Shown one piece after another: positions 15,647 to 22,756 of a stretch of 40,342 nucleotides of DNA (position 1 is its first letter; every line of letters starts with the position of its first letter). Below the pieces are notes generated by a model. That model was not told the origin of the DNA and made no database searches. It saw nothing but the letters and a program-made list of their open reading frames with translations. The DNA comes from Phenylobacterium sp. (lineage in GTDB: Bacteria > Pseudomonadota > Alphaproteobacteria > Caulobacterales > Caulobacteraceae). The position numbers and the translations under genes are program-made. The DNA lies in NCBI RefSeq assembly GCF_030681155.1, contig NZ_JAUXXE010000031.1, forward strand, positions 1-40,342, read 5' to 3'.

Positions 15647-16893
15647 CCGAACGGCCGGTCGATTGAAATCGGCGGGGTCGAGAACCATCGAGGCCCCGTC
15701 GGCGTCATGTACAGACAGTCCTCAAGACGCACGCCGAACTGCCCGGGCAGGTAGAGCCCTGGTTCGTTCGACAGGCACATGCCGGGCGCGAGCCCGGTCT
15801 TCTCGCCATGGACGAAATTGACCGGCTCGTGACCGTCCAGGCCGATGCCGTGGCCGGTGCGGTGCGACAGCCCCGGCAATTTGTAGCGCGGACCGTAGCC
15901 TAAGCTCTCATAGTAGGCCCGCACCGCGTCATCGACCGCGCCGGCCGGAACGCCGACCTGGGCCGCCTCGAAGGCGACCTGCTGACCGCGAGCCACCTGG
16001 TTCCAGACCTTGCGCTGCGCAACGCTCGGCTCGCCATAGACGAAGGTCCGCGAGACGTCGGATTGGTAGCCTTCGACATTGCAGCCGCAATCCATCAGCA
16101 CGACTTCGCCGTCGCGCACCGCTTGCGGCCTTTCCGAACCATGCGGATAGGCGGCGGCCTCGCCGAGCAGGATGAGCTCGAATTCCGGCTGGCCGCCCAG
16201 CGCCACCGTCGCTCGCTTTACGATCGCCCCGATGTCGGCCGGGGTCATGCCGCGCTCGATCCGGGTGTGAGCGTAGCGATAGGCAGCCACGGTGATGTCG
16301 GTCGCGGTCTGCATCAGCGCGATCTCGGCCGGCGACTTGATCATCCGGCAGCCGCGCACGACGTCGGCGCCTGAGACGATCTGCACATCCGGCAGCAACC
16401 GGGCGACGCCGTCGCTGACGAAGAAGCGTACGGTCTCCTCGATCCCAATCGAGCCGCGCGCGAGTTTCCGCTCCTGCAGCCACCCGGCGATGAGCGCGGC
16501 GGGATTTTCGTCCTCCTGCCAGACCCTGACCTCGGCCGGGATGGCGAGGGTTTCGCGGACCGACGGCTCCTCGAAATGGGGCGTGACGATCAGCGCCTCG
16601 CCCGTCACCGGAATGACCGCCGCAGTCACCCGCTCGCTCCGCCACCACCGCACGCCGGTGAAATAGGTGAGGGAAGCGCCCGGCTCGATGATGAGCGCCG
16701 ACACGCCGCTATCCTTCATCAGCCGCTGCGCTTTGGCGATCCGCGACAGCCACTCGGCTGGGCTAATCGGGACCACCCCGCCGGTCATCCTCGTCAAGCC
16801 GGCCGGTTGCGCGGCGACGATCCCGCCCGCCGCGAGCGCCAGCCCTGCGCCGCCGGCCAGAGCCAGAAATGACCTTCGATCCGCGTTCAGCAT
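15643..16893 (-). CDS. Tat-exported M24 family metallopeptidase (Xaa-Pro aminopeptidase type)
   Basis: 416 residues from the ATG at 16893, which has a GAGGGTGGGG ribosome binding site. The N-terminus is a twin-arginine signal ('DRRSFLALAGGAGLALAAGG'), so the enzyme is exported folded. A creatinase-type N-domain ('LTYFTGVRWWRSER') precedes the pita-bread M24 domain. All five metal ligands are visible: Asp in 'LMDCGCN', Asp in 'YQSDVSRTF', His in 'HRTGHGIGL', Glu in 'SNEPGLY' and Glu in 'RLEDCLY'. This predicts an active two-metal peptidase cleaving Xaa-Pro or related bonds in the periplasm. M24 enzymes are usually cytoplasmic, so the Tat signal is notable. Confidence 0.92.
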   Translation of the reverse strand: MLNADRRSFLALAGGAGLALAAGGIVAAQPAGLTRMTGGVVPISPAEWLSRIAKAQRLMKDSGVSALIIEPGASLTYFTGVRWWRSERVTAAVIPVTGEALIVTPHFEEPSVRETLAIPAEVRVWQEDENPAALIAGWLQERKLARGSIGIEETVRFFVSDGVARLLPDVQIVSGADVVRGCRMIKSPAEIALMQTATDITVAAYRYAHTRIERGMTPADIGAIVKRATVALGGQPEFELILLGEAAAYPHGSERPQAVRDGEVVLMDCGCNVEGYQSDVSRTFVYGEPSVAQRKVWNQVARGQQVAFEAAQVGVPAGAVDDAVRAYYESLGYGPRYKLPGLSHRTGHGIGLDGHEPVNFVHGEKTGLAPGMCLSNEPGLYLPGQFGVRLEDCLYMTPTGPRWFSTPPISIDRPFG

Positions 16894-17081
16894 CGCCCCA
16901 CCCTCGTCCTTCCCAATTGCTCGCATGGGGCGGAATATGCGTCCAGCAAGCCGCACAGGCGCAAGCGTGCGCGGGCAGGCGCCACAAGCGGTTTCTTGTG
17001 CAACTTTCTTGCGGCGACAGCGCCTATTGCGCCCTTCGCCGCAATGACCTAAGCGCCAAACCTTCGTTTTCGGGGGACAAA

Positions 17082-17888
17082 ATGGCTGAGGCTGATCCCA
17101 AGACCGCCGCACCGAGCCTGGACGCTGTCCGGACCCGTATCGACGCGATCGATGCTCAGCTTCTGACGCTTGTCGACGAACGCGCCGGCCTCGCCATCCA
17201 GGTCGCGGCCGCCAAGGCCGCCGCCGGCGACGGCGCCAAGTTCGCCCTGCGCCCGGGCCGTGAGGCCCAAGTGGTCCGCGCCCTGCTCGACAAGCCCCGC
17301 AACGCCGCCCGTCCCAGCCTGGTCGTGCGGATCTGGCGCGAACTGATCGGCGACAGCCTCTCGCGCCAAGGCGCCTTCCATCTCACCGTCTTCGGCGGCC
17401 GCGATCCTGGCCGGGCGGTCGAAGGCGCACGCCTTCGCTTCGGCGCCGCCCCATCCCTGCGCCAAGTCGCTCGGGCCGAGGACGCCCTGGCGGCGGCCAA
17501 GACGCCCGGTGGCGTCGCCATCCTGGCCCTGGCCTCCGATACGCCCTGGTGGGGCCGTCTGCTGGCCGAACCGAAGCTGAAAGTATTCGCCGCCCTCCCC
17601 TGCCTCGCCGCCTGGGGGCCGCTCTCGGCGCTGGCCGTGGCCGATGTCGATGTCGAACCGACCGGATCGGACCTGACCTACTGGGTCACCGACGCCGGCG
17701 GTTCCCCGCGGTCCATAGAGGAAGCTCTGGGCCGCGACGGCGTCGCCGGCGACCTGATCGCCGAAGCCGGCGGGCTGAAGCTGTTCGCCCTGCTCGGCTT
17801 CTACCAGGCCGATGACGAACGCCTGGCCCGTGCGCCGGGCCGCCTCAGCGGCGTCATCGGGGCTGCGCCGGCACAGCTGGACGTGTAA
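17082..17888 (+). CDS. Chorismate mutase (AroQ class) with a degenerate prephenate-dehydratase-like C-terminal domain
   Basis: 268 residues. Residues ~10-95 form an AroQ helix bundle: 'VRTRIDAIDAQLLTLVDERA' with the conserved Arg and Asp, then Lys/Arg in 'AAKAAAG' and 'REAQVVRALL', and a final helix 'RIWRELIGDSL'. It converts chorismate to prephenate. The remaining ~165 residues are not explained by that activity; the order of 'FGGRDPGRAVEGARLRFG', 'VARAEDALAAAKTPGGVAIL' and 'LKVFAALPCL' runs parallel to prephenate dehydratase, but its TRF catalytic motif is not visible. ATG at 17082 with GGGGGA upstream. It heads an aromatic operon with hisC and tyrC. Confidence 0.82.
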   Translation: MAEADPKTAAPSLDAVRTRIDAIDAQLLTLVDERAGLAIQVAAAKAAAGDGAKFALRPGREAQVVRALLDKPRNAARPSLVVRIWRELIGDSLSRQGAFHLTVFGGRDPGRAVEGARLRFGAAPSLRQVARAEDALAAAKTPGGVAILALASDTPWWGRLLAEPKLKVFAALPCLAAWGPLSALAVADVDVEPTGSDLTYWVTDAGGSPRSIEEALGRDGVAGDLIAEAGGLKLFALLGFYQADDERLARAPGRLSGVIGAAPAQLDV

Positions 17889-17928
17889 GGACAGGCGTCC
17901 TCCCCGTCACGACCGGCCCTTTCCGCCC

Positions 17929-19059
17929 ATGTCAGATATCGTTCTCGATCGCGCCGCTGCTCCCCGTCCGACGCCCAAGCCGGGCATCATGGACATCGCC
18001 CCCTATGTGCCTGGCAAGTCCAAGATCGACGGCGTCGAGCATCCGCTGAAGCTGTCGGCCAACGAGAACATCCTCGGCTCCAGCCCCGCAGCCCGCGAGG
18101 CTTTCTCGACCGCCTTCGACCAACTGCAGATGTACCCCGATGGCCGCACCACCGCCCTGCGCGAGGCGCTGGCGGTGAAGTATGGCCTGGAGCCGGAGCG
18201 CCTGCTGTTCGGCTGCGGCTCGGACGAGATTTTCCAGCTGCTCAACCAGACCTTCCTCGAGCCGGGCGACAACATCGTCCAGGGCGAGTTCGGCTTTGGC
18301 GCCTACGCCATCGGAGCCCGCGCCTGCCAGGCGGAAGTCCGAATGGCGCGCGAGCCGAACTACCGCGTCGATGTCGATGAGCTGCTGAAACTGGTCGACG
18401 CCCGCACCCGCATCGTCTTCGTCGCCAACCCGGCCAACCCGACCGGCACCTGGAATTCGGCCGAAGAGATTCGGCGGCTGCACGCGGCCCTGCCGCCCAG
18501 CGTGGTGCTCTGCCTGGACGGCGCCTATGCCGAGTTCTGCCACGACCCGGCCTATGAAGACGGCATGTCGATGGTGCGCGAGTTCGACAATGTCGTGGTC
18601 ACCCGCACCTTCTCCAAGCTGCACGGCCTAGCTGCCCTGCGGGTCGGTTGGGCCTATATGCCGGAGGAAATGGCGGGCGCCATCGACCGCATTCGCCTGC
18701 CCTTCAACGTCAATATCCCGGCCCAGCTCGCCGCCGTCGCCGCGCTGGCCGACGACGAATTCCAAGAGCGCTCGCTCGCCCTCGTCGATCAGTGGCGGCC
18801 GTGGCTGACCCAGCAACTGGGGGGCCTGGGCCTCGAACCCCTGCCGTCGGCGGCCAATTTCGTGCTGGTCGGCTTCCCGACCGCGCCGGGCAAGACCGCG
18901 CGGGAGGCTGACGCTTTCCTGAGCGCGCGCGGCCTGATCGTCCGCTACGTGGCCGGCTATGGCCTGCCCAATCACCTGCGCATCACCATCGGCCTGGAAG
19001 AGCACAACCGGGCTATCGTTGAGGCGCTGCAAGACTTCATGAAGGGCGAACCGGCGTGA
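17929..19059 (+). CDS. hisC: Histidinol-phosphate/aromatic aminotransferase
   Basis: A 376-residue fold-type I PLP aminotransferase. Visible are 'LSANENILGSSP' at the N-terminus, 'FGCGSDEIFQLL', 'NPANPTGTW' (PLP-contacting Asn), 'DGAYAEFC' and the PLP lysine in 'TRTFSKLHGLAALRVGW', ending with 'NHLRITIG'. HisC enzymes act on histidinol phosphate and many also on phenylpyruvate, 4-hydroxyphenylpyruvate or prephenate. Position between chorismate mutase and tyrosine-branch dehydrogenase argues for aromatic work, as in the tyrC-hisC pair of Zymomonas. Start is the ATG at 17929, 40 bases after the mutase stop; there is no strong ribosome binding site. Its stop overlaps the tyrC GTG start (GTGA). 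Confidence 0.92.
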   Translation: MSDIVLDRAAAPRPTPKPGIMDIAPYVPGKSKIDGVEHPLKLSANENILGSSPAAREAFSTAFDQLQMYPDGRTTALREALAVKYGLEPERLLFGCGSDEIFQLLNQTFLEPGDNIVQGEFGFGAYAIGARACQAEVRMAREPNYRVDVDELLKLVDARTRIVFVANPANPTGTWNSAEEIRRLHAALPPSVVLCLDGAYAEFCHDPAYEDGMSMVREFDNVVVTRTFSKLHGLAALRVGWAYMPEEMAGAIDRIRLPFNVNIPAQLAAVAALADDEFQERSLALVDQWRPWLTQQLGGLGLEPLPSAANFVLVGFPTAPGKTAREADAFLSARGLIVRYVAGYGLPNHLRITIGLEEHNRAIVEALQDFMKGEPA

Positions 19060-19985
19060 GCGTGATCTATCCTAGGATGGCGGTGATCGGCTGCGGGCTG
19101 ATCGGCTCCTCGGTGATCCGGGCGGCGCGTGAAGCCGGCGTGGTCGGCGTTGTCGCCGTCGCCGACGCCAGCGAGGCGCACCGCAACCGCATCGTCGAAC
19201 TCGGCTACGCCGATGAAGTCACGGCCGACATCGCGCAGGCCGTGAAGGACGCCGACCTCGTGGTGCTGGCCGTGCCGGTGCTGGCCATGGGCGAGGCCGC
19301 CAAGGCCGCCGCCGCGGCTCTGAAACCCGGCGCCACTGTGACCGATGTTGGATCAGTGAAAGGCTCGGTCTCCGACGCCCTGGCCGCCGCCCTGCCCGAT
19401 AGCGTGTTCGTCATTCCTGGCCACCCGATCGCCGGCACCGAGCACTCTGGCCCCGACGCGGGCCTAGCCGAACTGTTCCAGAACCGCTGGGTGATCCTGA
19501 CGCCCCAGGCCAGGACCGACGAGCCCTATATCGAGGCGGTCGGCCAGTTGTCGGAATTCTGGCGTGCGCTGGGCGCCAATGTCGACCAGATGGACGATCG
19601 CCATCACGACCTGGTGCTGGCCGTCACCAGCCACCTGCCTCACCTGATCGCCTACAATATCGTCGGCACCGCCGCCGACATGGAGGAGGTCACCCAGGCC
19701 GAGGTGATGAAGTACTCCGCCGGCGGCTTCCGCGACTTCACCCGCATCGCCGCGTCGGACCCGACCATGTGGCGCGACGTCTTCGTCGCCAACAAGGACG
19801 CGGTGCTGGAGATCCTCGGCCGCTTCACCGAAGACCTGCAGGCGCTGTCGCGGGCCATCCGCTGGGGCGAGGCCGACAAGCTGCACGACCTCTTCACCCG
19901 GACCCGCGAGATCCGCCGTGGCATCATCGCGGCCGGCCAGGAAAGCGCCGAGCCGAACTTCGGCCGTGATCGCGGCAAGCACTAG
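19056..19985 (+). CDS. tyrC: Prephenate/arogenate (cyclohexadienyl) dehydrogenase
   Basis: 309 residues. The N-terminal Rossmann domain has 'VIGCGLIGSSV' and the NAD region 'LVVLAVPV'. 'TDVGSVKGSV', 'PGHPIAGTEHSG' (catalytic His) and 'VTSHLPHLIAY' define the TyrA family. It oxidatively decarboxylates prephenate and/or arogenate toward tyrosine. There is no ACT regulatory domain, so allosteric feedback would have to be intrinsic or absent. GTG start coupled to hisC. The symbol follows the Zymomonas/alphaproteobacterial use; tyrA is equally acceptable. Confidence 0.92.
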   Translation: MSVIYPRMAVIGCGLIGSSVIRAAREAGVVGVVAVADASEAHRNRIVELGYADEVTADIAQAVKDADLVVLAVPVLAMGEAAKAAAAALKPGATVTDVGSVKGSVSDALAAALPDSVFVIPGHPIAGTEHSGPDAGLAELFQNRWVILTPQARTDEPYIEAVGQLSEFWRALGANVDQMDDRHHDLVLAVTSHLPHLIAYNIVGTAADMEEVTQAEVMKYSAGGFRDFTRIAASDPTMWRDVFVANKDAVLEILGRFTEDLQALSRAIRWGEADKLHDLFTRTREIRRGIIAAGQESAEPNFGRDRGKH

Positions 19986-20095
19986 TTCCCCCTCCGTCGC
20001 GCTACGCGCGCCACCTCCCCCAAAGGGGGAGGATCTGCTCAAAGCCTAGATGCTCCCCCTCTGGGAGAGCTGGCGGCGAAGCCGACTGAGAGGGC
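19986..20095. repeat. Two-module palindromic repeat element between tyrC and the EF-G-like gene
   Basis: Nearly the whole convergent spacer is a repeat. Module A (about 19988-20037) holds the hairpin cctccccc-aaa-gggggagg. Module B (about 20045-20094) starts cctagatgct and contains a 24-bp core at 20067-20090 with the hairpin ggc-ggcgaa-gcc. Both modules recur, reverse-complemented and in swapped order, at 28371-28492 inside the Lhr helicase gene. It could also act as a bidirectional terminator. It is likely one of many genomic copies, which I cannot verify here. Confidence 0.8.
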
Positions 20096-22126
20096 TCACG
20101 CCGCCGGCCGCTCGCGCTTGACGATCTCCTCGGCCAGCCGTCCGGGGATCTCGGCCATGTGGTCGAACTGAGCGGTGAAGTCGCCCAACCCCTGGGTCAG
20201 TCCGCGAAGCTCGGCGATCAGGTGCTGGCGCTCCGATCTTGGCAGGCAGACCTCGATGTCGTCCCACCCGCTCCAGCCCTCACGCGGCTGGAAGCCGAGA
20301 ATCTGGCCGCGCCTGGCCGACACCGCCTGGGTGATCTTCGAAGTCGAGGCCTGGGGCGCGTGGATCGTCAGCTTCTCGATCGGCTCCAACAGATAGGGCG
20401 CGCAGGCCCGCAGGCCGTCGCTCATGGCCAACCTGCCGGCCGCTCGGAAGCTCATCTCCGAGGAATCGACGCTGTGATAGGAGCCGTCGGTCAGCACCAC
20501 CTCGACGTCGGTCACGGGGAAGCCCAGCGGCCCGCGTTCAAGCGCGTCTCGCACACCCTGTTCGACCGAGGGGATCCATTGCCGCGGCACCACCCCGCCG
20601 GTGATCTTCTGTGAGAAGGCGAAGCCCTCGCCACGGGCGCGCGGCCTGATTTCCAGCACCACGTCGCCGAACTGGCCATGACCGCCGGTCTGCTTCTTGT
20701 GGCGACCGCGCTGGGTGACCGGCTTGCGGACCGATTCCTTGTAGGAGACCTTCGGCGCCTGCGTCGTCGCCTCCAGCCCAAACCGCCGACGCAGTCGCTC
20801 AACGGTGACCTGGAGATGGGCTTCGCCGCGCCCCGATATCAGGGTCTCTTGGGTTTCGGGATCCAGGGTGACCTCCAGGGCCTGATCCTCCTCGGCCAGC
20901 TTGGCCAGAGCCGCAGACAGCCGCACATCGTCCTTGCGGTCCTTGGCGGCGATGGACATCGCATAAAGCGTCGGGACGCGGACCACCGGTATCGCGCAAC
21001 GGCGGGGCTTGCCGTCCATCGACAATACCTGACCAGCGCTCGCCGTCTCCAGCTTGGCGATCCCGACCACATCGCCGGGATGGGCCTTGTCGATCTTACG
21101 GGTGCTGAGCCCAGAGACCGCCAGCAGCCCGCCGGCCCGGGACTTCTCGCCGGTTTCGGCGGTCAGTTCGTCGCCGTCGGTCAACTCCCCGCCCATGACC
21201 CGCGCATAAGCGACCTTGCCCGCCTGGCCGGCGAACGAGGTCTTGAAGACATAGCTGCACGGACCGTCGAACTCCATCCGTCCAGCGGCGACCAAGACAT
21301 CGGGCGTTTCGTGCCTCAGCGCTTTCAACAGCCGCCGAACGCCAAAGCCGTTCAAGGCCGAGCCGAAGAACACCGGCACGATCAGACCGCCGTGGAAGTC
21401 GGTAACGAGGTCGGCGAACACCGCATCGCGGCTTGGATTGAAGTCCGAGAGCAATTGCTCCATCAGGTCATCGTCGAAGTCGGCCAACTGCTCGAGCATG
21501 TGGAAGCGCGCGTCGGCCTCCTGCGCCGCCAAATCGCCCACCAGGTCTATCTGCTGCGAGGCCTGGCCCGGCCGATAGGCGAAGGCCCGTTCCAGGGCGA
21601 GGTCTACGAAACCAGTGACCTTATCCTGCTCGACCAATGGGATCTGGCGCGCCACCAGCGGCGCAGTGGAGGCCTGCGCCAGGGTCGCCATGAATTCGTC
21701 AAGGCCGCCGCGCGCCTGGTCGATGCGGTTGACGAAGACCGCATGCGGGACACCGCGATCCTCCAGCGCCTTCAGGATCGGCTGCAATAGACCTGCCCGA
21801 ACGGGATTGGGATCGGCCACCACCACAGCCAAGTCCACAGCGGGCAGCACATAGTCCTCCGCGCCCGCAAACTCCGGCGAGCCCGGACAGTCGATCACGG
21901 CGTAGCGGTCGCCCATGAACTCGAAGCCGGCGATGTTCAACTCGGTCGACTGGCCACGCTGGCGCGCTTCCGGACTGGCGTCGCCGACGCTGGTTGCGCC
22001 GACCTCGCCCTGACGCGGGATCGCGCCGCTCGCGAATAACATGGCTTCTAGAAGGGTTGTCTTGCCGGCTCCCGGCGCCCCCACAAGGGCGATGGCGCGT
22101 GTCGAGCCGGAACCTGGTCTGCCCAT
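20096..22126 (-). CDS. Elongation factor G-like GTPase
   Basis: 676 residues with the five-domain EF-G layout. The GTPase domain shows P-loop 'GAPGAGKT' (residues 16-23), G3 'DCPGSPEF' and G4 'NRID'. Domain IV carries 'RHKKQTGGHGQFGDVVLEI' and domain V the 'PREGWSGWDDIE' region. G3 normally reads DTPGHVDF; the catalytic histidine is serine here. This, and the overall length, fit the EF-G-like (EF-G2) paralogs, not the canonical factor, which is normally encoded next to tufA and rpsL. Role in translation is unproven for this subfamily. ATG at 22126 has a GGGAGGA ribosome binding site. The stop lies right beside the palindromic repeat at 19986-20095. Confidence 0.88.
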   Translation of the reverse strand: MGRPGSGSTRAIALVGAPGAGKTTLLEAMLFASGAIPRQGEVGATSVGDASPEARQRGQSTELNIAGFEFMGDRYAVIDCPGSPEFAGAEDYVLPAVDLAVVVADPNPVRAGLLQPILKALEDRGVPHAVFVNRIDQARGGLDEFMATLAQASTAPLVARQIPLVEQDKVTGFVDLALERAFAYRPGQASQQIDLVGDLAAQEADARFHMLEQLADFDDDLMEQLLSDFNPSRDAVFADLVTDFHGGLIVPVFFGSALNGFGVRRLLKALRHETPDVLVAAGRMEFDGPCSYVFKTSFAGQAGKVAYARVMGGELTDGDELTAETGEKSRAGGLLAVSGLSTRKIDKAHPGDVVGIAKLETASAGQVLSMDGKPRRCAIPVVRVPTLYAMSIAAKDRKDDVRLSAALAKLAEEDQALEVTLDPETQETLISGRGEAHLQVTVERLRRRFGLEATTQAPKVSYKESVRKPVTQRGRHKKQTGGHGQFGDVVLEIRPRARGEGFAFSQKITGGVVPRQWIPSVEQGVRDALERGPLGFPVTDVEVVLTDGSYHSVDSSEMSFRAAGRLAMSDGLRACAPYLLEPIEKLTIHAPQASTSKITQAVSARRGQILGFQPREGWSGWDDIEVCLPRSERQHLIAELRGLTQGLGDFTAQFDHMAEIPGRLAEEIVKRERPAA

Positions 22127-22300
22127 GGTCCGTCCTCCCAAGTCCAGGCGCCCGCCTTGGGGACGGGCGCAGAAACCCCGACATCCTTATGCTTCCACCC
22201 GCACTGGCCCCGATGCAAGTCAAGGAGACGCGAGCCGTGGTCACCGGCGCCGAACCACCCCATATTGCGCGTCCCTCTTCGGAGCCTCACAGGAACGAGC

Positions 22301-22633
22301 ATGAACGGTTACGCGTGGCTGGGCCTCGCCATTGTCGCCGAGGTGATCGCCACCACCGCGCTCAAGGCCTCCGACAGCTTCTCCAAACTAAGCCCCTCGC
22401 TGATCACCATCGCGGGTTACGGCTTCGCCTTCTGGTGCCTGTCCCATTCGATGAAGACGGTGCCGGTCGGCGTCGGTTACGCCATCTGGTCGGGGGTCGG
22501 CATCGTGCTGATCACCGCCATCGCCTGGGTGCTGTTCAAGCAGAAGCTCGACCTTCCAGCGATGATCGGCATGAGCATGATCCTGGCCGGGGTGGTGGTG
22601 ATCAACGTCTTCTCGAAGAGCGCGGGCCACTAG
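22301..22633 (+). CDS. Small multidrug resistance (EmrE-type) transporter
   Basis: 110 residues in four hydrophobic helices. The membrane-embedded glutamate is in 'AIVAEVIATTALK' (Glu14 of EmrE), and 'GYAIWSGVGIVLI' and 'DLPAMIGMSMILAGVVVIN' match EmrE more closely than the Gdx/SugE branch. It would exchange protons for lipophilic cations in the inner membrane as a dual-topology dimer. The ATG at 22301 follows an AGGAAC ribosome binding site; open frame upstream is not part of the protein. The stop codon (22631-22633) touches the long palindrome that follows. Confidence 0.9.
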   Translation: MNGYAWLGLAIVAEVIATTALKASDSFSKLSPSLITIAGYGFAFWCLSHSMKTVPVGVGYAIWSGVGIVLITAIAWVLFKQKLDLPAMIGMSMILAGVVVINVFSKSAGH

Positions 22634-22756
22634 AAACCTCGTCATCCTCCGGTCGTCTGCAAGACGATCGGGGGGACCCAAGCGGCCCGGCAGGTTAGGC
22701 GACTCCGCTTGGGTCCCCCGGATCAGCCTGCGGCTGACCGGAGGATGACGAGGTTT
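22634..22756. repeat. Long imperfect palindrome (52-bp arms, 19-nt loop)
   Basis: Left arm 22634-22685 and right arm 22705-22756 are inverted copies. The outer 21 bp (aaacctcgtcatcctccggtc would be the left edge) and the inner ~15 bp match almost perfectly. Mid-arm the two differ, but each keeps its own small hairpin (gtc-tgcaa-gac on the left; agcc-tgc-ggct on the right). It starts one base after the EmrE-type stop codon and runs 62 bp into the 3' end of the DinG-like gene, whose TAA is in the loop. Probably a dispersed genomic repeat that also terminates transcription. Confidence 0.85.

Noticed and set aside
19986..20095. Insertion sequence remnant
   Set aside because: No transposase fragment or terminal repeats of IS type; the structure is a short palindromic repeat.
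20678..21790. Plus-strand open frame opposite the EF-G-like gene
   Set aside because: Antisense shadow; the minus frame carries P-loop and domain IV motifs.
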